Assembly (NCBI GenBank): GCA_028280855.1
Contig: JANQLA010000474.1
Span: 1 to 54,886 of the forward strand
Length of the DNA stretch: 54,886 nt
Reading direction: 5' to 3'
Origin: Melioribacteraceae bacterium
GTDB lineage: Bacteria; Bacteroidota; Ignavibacteria; Ignavibacteriales; Melioribacteraceae
Part shown: positions 29,839 through 38,978 of the stretch, in pieces
Layout of the letters: every line of letters begins with the position of its first letter
Position numbering within the stretch: the first letter of the stretch is position 1
The notes under the pieces: model-generated
Seen by the model: the letters and a program-made list of their open reading frames with translations, nothing else
Told to the model about the DNA's origin: nothing
Database searches by the model: none
Translations under genes and position numbers: made by a program

Positions 29839-31248
29839 TTATTTTCTTCTCAAACGATTATTCAACGCTCGCCTACTAATTCCCAACAACTCTGCTGCGA
29901 TTGATTGGTTCCCATCTGAACGTTTTAGCGCTTCGTTTATAAGCAATTCCTCGGTTTCTTTCAGTGTAGGAATATTTTCTGAAAATTTCACTTTATCGCT
30001 TTCGGCATTGTCAACTATCGTAGAAATTTTAACAGGTGTATCTTTATCGAATATTTTTTCCTTTATTGAATCGAGCGACAGTACTCCTGACTTATGCATA
30101 CTTACGGCATCGAATATAATTCCTTCAAGCTCCCTGATGTTACCCGGGAAACTGTAGTTTGATAATAAAGTAATAAGTTCCTTTGGAGCTGTCGGCTTGG
30201 TTTTACCCAGCTCCCCGGCAGCTTTCCCGATAAAATGATCAACCAGCAATGGAAGATCTTCTTTCCTTTCGCGCAGACTCGGGATATGAATATGATGCGC
30301 CTGAAGACGGTAGTACAAATCTTGTCTGAACGTATCATTATTTTTCATCGTTTCTATGTCGCGGTGCGTAGCGCATATAACACGTGCATCCGAAAGCTTT
30401 GCAATATCCGATCCTAACTGGTAATACTTCCTGTCCTGCAGCAAACGCAAGAGTTTAACCTGTGATTCCAAGCTTAAGTCGCCAATCTCATCCAAAAATA
30501 TTGTCCCTCGTTCAGCTTTTTCAATCAAACCTTTTCGTTCTTTATCAGCGCCTGTAAAGGCTCCTTTACGATGTCCGAACAGAGTATCGGAAAATAAGTT
30601 GTCATCAACGCCTGCAACGTTTACAGGCACAAGTTCGCCTTCGCGTAAACTGGTATCATGAATTGCCTGTGCAATTAATTCCTTTCCCGTTCCGGTTTCG
30701 CCGGTAATCAATACCGGTAACGGCGTTCGTGCTATTGCTTCAACGTATTTAAATATTGCCCGCATTGCAGAGCTTTTCGTAATAATATGTTCAAAAGCTT
30801 CCGGATGTTCGAGGTTATCTTTTAGAAGGTATTTTTTAAGGCGTACATTTTCATTTTTAATTTCGCGCAAGTCTATTCCGCTTCGAATCGTAGCCACAAG
30901 TCGGGAGTCGTCAACAGGTTTTAAGATATAATTGAATGCGCCGTTCTTAATACTGAACACGGCATTATCTACATCATTTACAGCTGTTATAATTACTACC
31001 GGAATCTGCGGGAAACGCTCTACTATTTGAGGCAGTAATTCCAAACCGCTAACATGGGGCATGTTTATATCGAGTACAACCAGGGATACTTCCTTTTGAA
31101 CCAGGGTTTTCATCACCTGCCTGCTGTCGCTAATAGTCAGTACATTATTTATTCCGTTCGATTTCAGAGTCAATTCGGCACTTAGTAAAAAATGCTCTTC
31201 ATCGTCAACCAACATTACAGGGTGCTGAGGGTATAAAGCTGTTCCCAT
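29839..31248 (-). CDS. NtrC-family sigma54-dependent response regulator
   Basis: 469 aa. Receiver domain 1-125 with phospho-acceptor Asp60 (VVLDINMP) and Lys110 (LKPVDD). AAA+ domain about 150-380: Walker A GETGTGKE (183-190), sigma54-contact loop GAFTGA (229-234), 'GTIFLDEIGDLS' Walker B, 'DLYYRL..H.IHIPSLRERKEDL'. C-terminal Fis-type HTH 'EELLINEALKRSDGNQSIAAELLGISRRALNNRLRR'. All ATPase and GAFTGA features are present, so it should activate sigma54 promoters. Nine bases after the histidine kinase gene; no sigma54 gene (rpoN) is in the window. The target promoter candidate lies just downstream at 29433-29449. Confidence 0.95.
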   Translation of the reverse strand: MGTALYPQHPVMLVDDEEHFLLSAELTLKSNGINNVLTISDSRQVMKTLVQKEVSLVVLDINMPHVSGLELLPQIVERFPQIPVVIITAVNDVDNAVFSIKNGAFNYILKPVDDSRLVATIRSGIDLREIKNENVRLKKYLLKDNLEHPEAFEHIITKSSAMRAIFKYVEAIARTPLPVLITGETGTGKELIAQAIHDTSLREGELVPVNVAGVDDNLFSDTLFGHRKGAFTGADKERKGLIEKAERGTIFLDEIGDLSLESQVKLLRLLQDRKYYQLGSDIAKLSDARVICATHRDIETMKNNDTFRQDLYYRLQAHHIHIPSLRERKEDLPLLVDHFIGKAAGELGKTKPTAPKELITLLSNYSFPGNIRELEGIIFDAVSMHKSGVLSLDSIKEKIFDKDTPVKISTIVDNAESDKVKFSENIPTLKETEELLINEALKRSDGNQSIAAELLGISRRALNNRLRRK

Positions 31249-31257
31249 TGCTTATTC

Positions 31258-32460
31258 CTAATTCTTGTTAGCCGGTAAAACTACTTTGCTTGCGGTTCCT
31301 TTATTTATACTGCTGTCTATCACCAGGTCGCCGCAATGATTTTTAACAATATTGTAAGATATTGAAAGGCCCAGGCCTGTTCCGCCCATGTTTCTTTTTG
31401 TAGTAAAGAACGGATCAAAAATTCGTTTCAGGTTATCTTTCTCTATACCTCTTCCTTCATCCTTAACTTCTATAATAACATTATCACGGGATTTAGTAAA
31501 ATATATTTTGATATCGATACGCTGTTTTTTGTTGGTTAAAGATTGGCACGAATTGTTAATCAGGTTTATGACAACCTGCTCGAGCTGCTGCATGTTTCCC
31601 GTAACAACGGGCAGTTCATTGTTATATTCAACCGAAAAATTATTTGTTGAATTTTTAATCAGGTTACCTGCTATTGTAATCGAGTTTTCAACTACGCTGT
31701 TTAAGTCAACTTGCTGGTTCAATTCGCCCGGATCATGCCTGGCAAAGTTTGTCAAACTTCGGGTAATCTTCTGAATCCGGTTAGCGCCGTCGCCAATACC
31801 GGCAATGGATTTTTGGATTTTTTCATATGAATCACTGAACGATATTCCTGCAAGGGCGAAATCTCCATGAGTTTCTTCGTATTCTTTTAAGATGGGCTGA
31901 ACATCTTCCCAAACTTTTGCAAAGAATTGTGCGTTCAGCATAATAAAATTGTTCGGGTTATTAATTTCGTGCGCTATTCCCGATACCAGTACTCCCAGCG
32001 AAACCATTTTATCGGCTTGTATAAGCTGCTCCTGTTTTATTGTCGCTAATTGCTCTGCGCGTTTTACAACTGTTATATCGTTAATGATGCCATCGTAAGA
32101 TTGAACTTTACCTTTTTCATCTTTCGAAAGCACAATACTGTTTTTAACCCATCTAAGGGTCCCATCGCGGTGAACAATCCTGTGTTCAATCGGGTCAACA
32201 TCTATGCCGCGCATAGCATTATTTGCCTGTTCCAGTACTGCTTTTTTATCATCATCAAAAACCATGCGGTACCATAATTCGGGGTCTTTCATATAGTCTT
32301 CCGAATTATAACCTGTAACGGCAAGGCAGCCGGGGCCGTGATAAGTTTCGGCTACTTTCCCGTTCACTAAATTTACCGTGTAGATGTAGTCTGTAAGATA
32401 ACGCAGCAGCCTGTGATTACGTTCGTCGGTATATTCAATTGATTCAATTTTGGGTTTCAT
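31258..32460 (-). CDS. PAS-domain sensor histidine kinase
   Basis: 400 aa from ATG 32460, with GGGAAAGG upstream; the frame runs to 32487 but the ribosome site supports the shorter start. PAS domain about 10-140 (LTDYIYTVNLVNGKVAETYHGPGCLAVTGYNSEDY..., 'HRDGTLRWVKNSIVLSKDEKG'). HisKA with phospho-His in 'GIAHEINNPNNFIML', HATPase_c with N box 'NLINNSCQSL', G1 'DEGRGI', G2 'GGTGLGLSI'. It has no membrane segment, so it senses a cytoplasmic or coupled signal. Partner of the NtrC regulator downstream (9 bases). Its start is 17 bases inside the lipoprotein gene, translational coupling. Confidence 0.93.
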   Translation of the reverse strand: MKPKIESIEYTDERNHRLLRYLTDYIYTVNLVNGKVAETYHGPGCLAVTGYNSEDYMKDPELWYRMVFDDDKKAVLEQANNAMRGIDVDPIEHRIVHRDGTLRWVKNSIVLSKDEKGKVQSYDGIINDITVVKRAEQLATIKQEQLIQADKMVSLGVLVSGIAHEINNPNNFIMLNAQFFAKVWEDVQPILKEYEETHGDFALAGISFSDSYEKIQKSIAGIGDGANRIQKITRSLTNFARHDPGELNQQVDLNSVVENSITIAGNLIKNSTNNFSVEYNNELPVVTGNMQQLEQVVINLINNSCQSLTNKKQRIDIKIYFTKSRDNVIIEVKDEGRGIEKDNLKRIFDPFFTTKRNMGGTGLGLSISYNIVKNHCGDLVIDSSINKGTASKVVLPANKN

Positions 32461-32686
32461 TTTCAAGCGCCTTTCCCAAACTATCACGTTTCTGCTTCAA
32501 CATTTCAATTTCTTTCTTTAAGCTGTCGGCTTCCGATTGTTTCTTCAGTTTTATTTCTTTCAATCGTTCGGTTTCGTTTTTACTTTTGTTTTGCTGAATA
32601 CTTTTTTTCTCTTCACCGTCGCAGTTTAAGAATAGAAATGTAGCCGTTATTAGAATTGCTGCAATAATTTTTCTTCGATTTTTCAT
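32444..32686 (-). CDS. Small coiled-coil lipoprotein upstream of the histidine kinase
   Basis: 80 aa. Signal peptide with lipobox LFLNC (Cys23). The mature part is a continuous charged heptad helix (SKNETERLKEIKLKKQSEADSLKKEIEMLKQKRDSLGKALENE), i.e. coiled coil. Its last codons overlap the kinase start by 17 bases, so the three genes lipoprotein, kinase, regulator form one operon. A role as envelope-side sensor for the soluble kinase would need a membrane linker that is not visible; so structural or signalling use is open. Confidence 0.78.
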   Translation of the reverse strand: MKNRRKIIAAILITATFLFLNCDGEEKKSIQQNKSKNETERLKEIKLKKQSEADSLKKEIEMLKQKRDSLGKALENETQN

Positions 32687-32763
32687 TTACATTAAGTACC
32701 TTATTTAACGGGGCGAAAGATAAAAAGAAATAAAGTAATAAGTGATTTCAGGATAAATTGCAA

Positions 32764-34047
32764 ATGAGCACTCGTAGAAAATTCATAAGAAATTCAATTA
32801 CATCTCTTGGGGTGTTTGGCTTACTTGGTCCCGACGCAATTGCACAGGTTGGTAATGCAATTCAAAGTAGTGTATCTCAAAAAAACGAAGTAACATTCGC
32901 TGAAGACGAATTTACATGGTCTAAGATACAGCAGTCATTTAATATCGACCGAAGTATAATCAACTTGAACAACGGCGGGCTATCACCGAGCCCTTCGATG
33001 GTTATGGAATCATTCAAGAAAGATCTGGACTATTCGAACGAACTGCCCGCGTTAAAAATGTGGAAACATCTCGAACCGAAAATAGAAGATGTACGGGAAG
33101 AACTGGCGGCTGAGTTTGGATGCGATTCCGAAGAAATTGCAATTACACGAAACGCAAGTGAAGCGCTTGAAAACATTCAATTCGGGCTTGACTTAAAAGC
33201 AGCGGACGAAATTATAACCACAGACAACGACTATCCCCGAATGTTAACGACCTGGGATCAGATTTCGCGACGCAGTGGAGTGATCATTCACAAAATTAAA
33301 CTCAACCTGCCGGTAAATGATGATGAGCTGCTTAACACAATAGAAAAGAAAATCACGCCTCGTACAAAGGTGATCCACGTGTCTCACGTATTGTTTTCAA
33401 CCGGTCAAATTTTACCTATTGGTAAAATCAGTAAATTAGCTCATAATAAAGGAATAGAAGTGATTTGCGACGGCGCTCATTCGTTCTCGCATTTTCCATT
33501 TAAACACTCTGATTTGGGGTGTGATTACTTCGGTACGAGTTTACACAAGTGGACTTATGCACCAGTCGGTACTGGCTTCTTATATGTTCGCAAAGATAAA
33601 ATTAAAAAGTTATGGCCTCTGATGGCTGCGCCGAAGAAGCTTGATGACAACATCCGCAAGTTTGAAGAAATAGGTACTCACCCGGCTGCGAATCATAATG
33701 CAATATTGGATGCGCTTGAGTTTAACAGAACACTCGGAATAAACCGAAAAGCAGAACGTTTGCGATACTTAAATAAATTATGGATTGACAGGATAAAAAA
33801 TTATGAAAATGTTCATTTTATAACCGATGTAATAAATCAAGGAAAATCCTGCGGAATTATTTCTTTCCGCATAGATGGAATCGACCCCGGTAGATTGAAA
33901 AAATATTTGTTTGACGAGCACAAAATATATTTTATAAATGTAAAAATAGGGAATAAACAAACAATGCGTATAACGCCTAATGTTTATACTACGAAGGAAG
34001 AGATTATAAAATTTGCGGATGCAATAGCAACGTACATAAAAAAATAG
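32764..34047 (+). CDS. Tat-exported class V aminotransferase-like PLP enzyme
   Basis: 427 aa from ATG 32764 (the longer frame begins with a TTG and lacks support). N-terminus 'MSTRRKFIRNSITSLGVFGLLG' is a twin-arginine signal (RRKFI), proper for a folded cofactor protein. Aminotransferase class V core: 'INLNNGGLSPSP', 'TRNASEALENI', 'HVLFSTGQILPI', 'CDGAHSFSH', and the PLP lysine Lys262 in 'GTSLHKWTYAPVGTGFLYV'. The pattern 'GC.YFGTSLHKW..A..GTGFLYV' is the isopenicillin-N epimerase/cysteine-desulfurase-like subgroup. Likely acts in the periplasm; substrate unknown. Monocistronic; convergent to the large surface protein. Confidence 0.85.
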   Translation: MSTRRKFIRNSITSLGVFGLLGPDAIAQVGNAIQSSVSQKNEVTFAEDEFTWSKIQQSFNIDRSIINLNNGGLSPSPSMVMESFKKDLDYSNELPALKMWKHLEPKIEDVREELAAEFGCDSEEIAITRNASEALENIQFGLDLKAADEIITTDNDYPRMLTTWDQISRRSGVIIHKIKLNLPVNDDELLNTIEKKITPRTKVIHVSHVLFSTGQILPIGKISKLAHNKGIEVICDGAHSFSHFPFKHSDLGCDYFGTSLHKWTYAPVGTGFLYVRKDKIKKLWPLMAAPKKLDDNIRKFEEIGTHPAANHNAILDALEFNRTLGINRKAERLRYLNKLWIDRIKNYENVHFITDVINQGKSCGIISFRIDGIDPGRLKKYLFDEHKIYFINVKIGNKQTMRITPNVYTTKEEIIKFADAIATYIKK

Positions 34048-34166
34048 CACACAGATAACGCAGATTAAACTGATTTACACTGATAGAACTATAAACGACC
34101 TGTAAAACCAAATAGGTGCAATTTATAATCTACGCATACCCGTTTGATCAGTGTTATCTGCATGCT
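34046..34166. repeat. Imperfect long inverted repeat between convergent genes
   Basis: Left arm 34046-34070 begins AGCACACAGATAAC; right arm 34142-34166 is its inverted counterpart ending GTTATCTGCATGCT. About 20 of 25 positions pair, with a 71-base interior. The 'CAGATAACGCAGAT' phrase is widespread in intergenic DNA of Bacteroidota. Probably a terminator or a REP-like element. Confidence 0.5.
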
Positions 34167-34173
34167 ATTAAAA

Positions 34174-37100
34174 TTATTTCATCAATATCATCTTCTTAGT
34201 ATTAACAAATTCACCTATCCGCACAGAGTAGACATAAATACCTGTCGGCAAATCCTTAACATTGAATTCGACTTTATATGCGCCCGCCGCTTTTTCTTCG
34301 TTTACAAGGGTTATTATGTGCTGACCTATAATGTTATAAACATCCAATTTCACATGACTTGCCTGTGCAACATCATATCTAATGATCGTTGAAGGATTAA
34401 ACGGATTCGGGAAATTCTGATGTAGATTAAATTCCGTCGGCACATATCCAAAGTCATCAACACTTACAAGTATTGAATCAATCATGATTTGGTAATCTTC
34501 AACTTCACCAAGTACAAGCGTGAAGTTGGTTAGCGGATCCGGATCCAGCGGACCAACCCCCGTAACATCCGTAAACCTGAACCGGCCGAATGTTTCACCG
34601 ACGGCAGCGTTGGCAGGAATAGCGGCCGATAAGGTATCTGTTCCGCCGGTAAGCGGCACATCGTCAAATACTTTTTCTGTAACGGGGTCCCAAGTATCAT
34701 CCTGGTTAAAATCAATCCATCCGCTTAAGAACCCTGTGGCGCCGGAAGGTGTGTTTGATATAACTTCAACCTGAACACTATTACCTCGAACACTAGCCGA
34801 AACAGGACGTATGCCGTCTTCATCTGCAAGATCAATTTGGTCGTCATCTGTAGCATCCGGACTGGGCTGTCCGTCAGGCTCAGCATCAATTAACTCTCCC
34901 AGGTAAAAATCACTGATCACATGTTTAGCGCCGTTATCAACTAGTAAAGTTGGGTACGGATCAGGCGCGTCTCCATAATCGAGAGGAGGTAATAATACTA
35001 CCAGATAGTCTTCAACTTCGCCGGTTGATTCTGGACCAGTCTGCTGTACATTAGGATTAGCAGTATACCTGAATCTCATATAAGTAAATCCAACAGAGGC
35101 CGTTACAGGAACATCGAAAGTAAGTTCGGTAAAGTCAGGGCCTGATTTTATAGGTTCATCAACAAACAGCCATTCATCAGTATTATTCCATCCGGAAGTT
35201 CTATCAAGATCAAGCCATACATTTATGAATCCATTCCACGTAGCGAGTGGTTTGAATGTCACAGATTCACCTTGAGTAAATCCAATAACTCTCAATGTTT
35301 GATTTGGGGCTAATGGATCGGGTCCGTTATAAACTTCCGTAAAACCATCGACCCATTCAATTCCGTCTTCATCATCACGGTTATTGTAGTCATCTCCTGT
35401 TGAATGACGCGAGGGTTGACCGTCATTATCTACATCTGTTTGTGTGCCACCTAATCGAATTGTTGGAGTAGCAATATGTCTTGCACCATCATCTATTAAT
35501 CTTACCGGATATCCGGCAGGGAATTGAGGATTTTGCGGATCAATATCATTATTAGCATCACCGTAATCGAATCCCAGACCAACGTAATCTTCAACTTCAC
35601 CGTTGATAGCAAGTCCTTCAGGAAAAGCTGCACTGAAAGGATCACTTGCAATTCGGAATCTGGCGTAGCCTGAACCTTGCACAAGCGGCGGTATATTAAA
35701 CACAAAGTTGTATGTTCCCGGTGCATTTACAACTGCCGAAATAATATATTCTTCGGGATTTAGAAATACTCCGAGGTAACCGTCCCCGTTGAAGTCAATC
35801 CATCCGGAAATAAATGCCGGAAAGTCTCCGGGCGCTCCGTCAACAGTAATTTCAACTTCACCGCTAACACTTGGTACGAAACTAAGGAATGCCACGCCGT
35901 CTTCATCGTCAACACCTGTACTGTCATCACCGTCGGCAAATACTCTAGGAATTCCATTTCCTTCGGTATCTCTCAACGTACCGAATAACGGACCCCGTGC
36001 TACGTGTCTTGCGCCTTGCGGCAGTAATGTTGGGTAGCATTGGAATCCGGGCGGACATGGTCCGAAAATAGTATCTGCAGGTTCAGGTAAATCACCGAAG
36101 TCAAGCAAATCCTGGTTAATATTACCAAATAACAAATTATTAACTACCTGTCCGGGGGCGAGATCTACTTCGTGCAGATTACCCTGTGGAGAGGTTATTT
36201 CCCAGCCGGGTGGAATTATTTCACGCAGCCTGTATAATCCCGGGGGTAGGTTGTTGAACCAGAACCAGCCGAAATCTTGCGCCATATCAGGTAATCCTTC
36301 GCCATCGCTATTCATAAAATGCGTTGTGTCTCTAGCTATAACCTGGCCTTGCGCGTTAAGTAGTTCAATTACAAATCCATTTAATCCAAATTCATCATCA
36401 CCAAATTCCCCATCGCGCGTAATATCATAAAATTTTCTGCCGTGAATTGAACCAACAGGGGGAACGTTTCCAAAATTTAAACCGGAATGCGGTATTCCTT
36501 CATCAATCGTAATTATATGGCTTCCACTCGCCGGAAACGCTGTCTGCCATCCGGATACCTGGTCTTCAGACACCGTATAATTACCAGGTGGTACATTTGA
36601 AAAAGTATATTCTCCGTTAACATCTGTTACAGTTGACAAATTAACACTATTGCCCGCAAATGAAGTACCATCTAAATTTATGGGCCAATCAGGTAACGGT
36701 ATTTCACCAGGCTCTTCCTCGCCGTCGCCGTCATCCTGCCATTTTTTACCAGTAACTTCAGAGGGTGGCGGAATAAGAATAAACTCGAATGGAACCGGGT
36801 TTTCTCCCGGTGTAGTTATCTCGCCATTGTGAATGCCGGTTGGTGGTGTATTGTAAGTCCAGCCTTCCAGGCCGTCAATACGGGTTTCGAAAGTACCTGA
36901 AGGTACATTCTGAACTTGAATTAATCCATTATTATCAGGTTGCGAAGTTCTTCGAATAATCGGTGGAAGTATTCCCGGAGGGCCGCCGTCTATGGTAATA
37001 TCGGTGAATACATCAAAGAAAGAATCTATAACAAACTGATCGCCTCCCTCAACGTATGCTTTTCTAACAGAACCCGTTATGGTAGCGGCCGGTTGGGTTT

Positions 37101-38796
37101 TTATCGATATCGATTCACCGGGAAATGTTTCGTTGTTACAATGTACCCTGGGTAGTAATCCATAAGTAGTGTTGGGCAGCAATGGGTTTTCCTCAATAAA
37201 ATGTACTGAGCCACTCAACGATAATTCCGGGTTAAGCGGAAGAACAAATGGCTGTCCGACTGAAGGCGGTGGAGTTACAACAATATCAACATTAATTTGC
37301 CCGGGCAGGATTGGATCTACTCCCTGTAATTGCAAAGCGACCAGCTCAATTGGGACAGGATCAAACGGTACGTTTTGTTGACCCGGTTGAGGAAAATCAA
37401 ATACCGGAGGATTGGGGCATAAAACATCACCCGTTGTAAAGTCAAGAATACCGCTAAAGACTTCGCAGTTAGGTCCAATATAACCTACCTGCCAAAAATA
37501 TTCAGTGTTTGGTTGAAGAAAAGTTGGAGGTAGCGGAACGCTGTTTGTACCGAGATCGGTGGTAGTTGTAAATACGTTGGCAACACCGGGATTAACGTCA
37601 TTTGGCGAAGTGCCGATGTATACATCAATCCGGTCAAACTGTCCGGAACCAGCATTCCATTCCAGCTGCGCAGGATTCAGATTTACCATTGTTGCGCCAT
37701 CGGGCGGACTAACAGGGAAAAAATCGTCATTCGGGAAGCATGGTTCTTTACTTGTAGTTACAGTTAAAATATCGCTGAATGTATAGCCGCCGTTCTCGCA
37801 CTTGGTACCAACTATCAACCTGTATTCCGTTTCCGGCTCTAGTTGATCACCGGGTATAGGAAATGAAGAAGTTTCTACAGTAAGAGTGGCGGTTAAGGGT
37901 GCTGTCAATGACGGATCAACTCCACTTGAAGTTGGCGATAGGAATATATCCGACCCTACAATGGTTGGATCGGTAGGAGGATTATCCCACGCGATTATAA
38001 AACCGTCAGGCGATAAACCTCTGAAGCCATCAGGCGGATCGGTAATAACCGGGGGAGTATCTGTACAGGGCAGTGGTTGGGTAGCAAAAGAAAATGGTCC
38101 GTTGAAAGTTTCACCGGCAGGATTTTGAATCTCAACACCCCAAAAATGTTGTGTATTTCCGGGCAGTGTCGGAAGATCTACAGCCGTTAAAGGACCGCCC
38201 GTGGTAGTGAGTACTGTTCCCAATTCCGGGTCAGCATCCTGCAGGGTGGTTCCAAAGAAAACACGCGTTCCGGTTATAATATCCTGCGGAGGCAGTATCC
38301 ATTGTAAACGCGTATTTTGAATAGGAACTCCCGTTGAACCGTCGGCAGGTGTTTCACCGTTAATCATACCGGGTTTATCATGCACATCAAAGTTGCCTTC
38401 AAAAACATCGTTGCCGGGATTAATTTCAAATTGATAATTAACGTCTTTTTTGACCGTGTATGTACCTGCAACCGTCGGGGTCCAGGTTTGATTAGCCGTA
38501 AGCTCAGTAGTTGTAAAAGGCGAGATATCCTTGCCGGGAACAGTGGTGTTGAAAACCAATTGATTCTGGCTGTTCCTTACTTCGATTACAACGTTCCATT
38601 CGGCGGCTAATGCTGTAACTACATTAGCATTTTCTACAGCGAAATGAAATGTTATTGCTCTGCCTAAAAATTCATTTTGAGTTGGACTGAAACAATCTGA
38701 AACCAATAAGTCGGTAGCAGTAATTTTTTTGGGCGAGGAAAGTAATAAAACAAAAGTAAATATTGGAAGACTTAAAACAGGTAGAAGTCTTTTCAA
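34174..38796 (-). CDS. Large secreted surface protein: FnIII-like, SdrD_B-like, three GEVED domains, T9SS C-terminal domain
   Basis: 1540 aa. Initiation is a TTG at 38796 (GGGG site 12 bases upstream); no in-frame ATG is near. Signal peptide 1-27. Residues about 30-570: several FnIII-like domains ('PPDGFRGLSPDGFIIAWD', 'LNPAQLEWNAGSGQFDRI'). About 640-900: SdrD_B-type prealbumin-like repeats ('GKKWQDDGDGEEEPGE...GEYTFSNVPPGNYTV', 'GRKFYDITRDGEFGDDE...LYRLREIIPPGW'). Then three GEVED domains, each ending GEVEDY, with Asp-rich Ca-binding-like loops. C-terminus 'NFPNPFNPSTIIRYDV...GIYVYSVRIGEFVNTKKMILMK' is the T9SS sorting signal. Probably an adhesin or S-layer-like surface protein. Confidence 0.9.
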   Translation of the reverse strand: MKRLLPVLSLPIFTFVLLLSSPKKITATDLLVSDCFSPTQNEFLGRAITFHFAVENANVVTALAAEWNVVIEVRNSQNQLVFNTTVPGKDISPFTTTELTANQTWTPTVAGTYTVKKDVNYQFEINPGNDVFEGNFDVHDKPGMINGETPADGSTGVPIQNTRLQWILPPQDIITGTRVFFGTTLQDADPELGTVLTTTGGPLTAVDLPTLPGNTQHFWGVEIQNPAGETFNGPFSFATQPLPCTDTPPVITDPPDGFRGLSPDGFIIAWDNPPTDPTIVGSDIFLSPTSSGVDPSLTAPLTATLTVETSSFPIPGDQLEPETEYRLIVGTKCENGGYTFSDILTVTTSKEPCFPNDDFFPVSPPDGATMVNLNPAQLEWNAGSGQFDRIDVYIGTSPNDVNPGVANVFTTTTDLGTNSVPLPPTFLQPNTEYFWQVGYIGPNCEVFSGILDFTTGDVLCPNPPVFDFPQPGQQNVPFDPVPIELVALQLQGVDPILPGQINVDIVVTPPPSVGQPFVLPLNPELSLSGSVHFIEENPLLPNTTYGLLPRVHCNNETFPGESISIKTQPAATITGSVRKAYVEGGDQFVIDSFFDVFTDITIDGGPPGILPPIIRRTSQPDNNGLIQVQNVPSGTFETRIDGLEGWTYNTPPTGIHNGEITTPGENPVPFEFILIPPPSEVTGKKWQDDGDGEEEPGEIPLPDWPINLDGTSFAGNSVNLSTVTDVNGEYTFSNVPPGNYTVSEDQVSGWQTAFPASGSHIITIDEGIPHSGLNFGNVPPVGSIHGRKFYDITRDGEFGDDEFGLNGFVIELLNAQGQVIARDTTHFMNSDGEGLPDMAQDFGWFWFNNLPPGLYRLREIIPPGWEITSPQGNLHEVDLAPGQVVNNLLFGNINQDLLDFGDLPEPADTIFGPCPPGFQCYPTLLPQGARHVARGPLFGTLRDTEGNGIPRVFADGDDSTGVDDEDGVAFLSFVPSVSGEVEITVDGAPGDFPAFISGWIDFNGDGYLGVFLNPEEYIISAVVNAPGTYNFVFNIPPLVQGSGYARFRIASDPFSAAFPEGLAINGEVEDYVGLGFDYGDANNDIDPQNPQFPAGYPVRLIDDGARHIATPTIRLGGTQTDVDNDGQPSRHSTGDDYNNRDDEDGIEWVDGFTEVYNGPDPLAPNQTLRVIGFTQGESVTFKPLATWNGFINVWLDLDRTSGWNNTDEWLFVDEPIKSGPDFTELTFDVPVTASVGFTYMRFRYTANPNVQQTGPESTGEVEDYLVVLLPPLDYGDAPDPYPTLLVDNGAKHVISDFYLGELIDAEPDGQPSPDATDDDQIDLADEDGIRPVSASVRGNSVQVEVISNTPSGATGFLSGWIDFNQDDTWDPVTEKVFDDVPLTGGTDTLSAAIPANAAVGETFGRFRFTDVTGVGPLDPDPLTNFTLVLGEVEDYQIMIDSILVSVDDFGYVPTEFNLHQNFPNPFNPSTIIRYDVAQASHVKLDVYNIIGQHIITLVNEEKAAGAYKVEFNVKDLPTGIYVYSVRIGEFVNTKKMILMK

Positions 38797-38978
38797 AACG
38801 ATACCCCAATTTTATTTTGTGAGAACTCTGTCTAAATCATTAATGAGATCATCAGTCTTTTTTAACATAAGGGTCTTAAATGATAATATCAACACCCCGG
38901 GTCCAGTTTTTTGATAAATTAACATTGGATTTGTTTTATATCACGATCCATTGGAAAGCAAGAAGCTTGTTACGAAAG

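Noticed and set aside
35789-36037. Antisense ORFs over the GEVED surface gene
   Set aside because: Several plus-strand frames stay open opposite 34174-38796 because its codons (Asn/Asp/Gly/Pro rich) rarely yield reverse stops; no starts, no ribosome sites.
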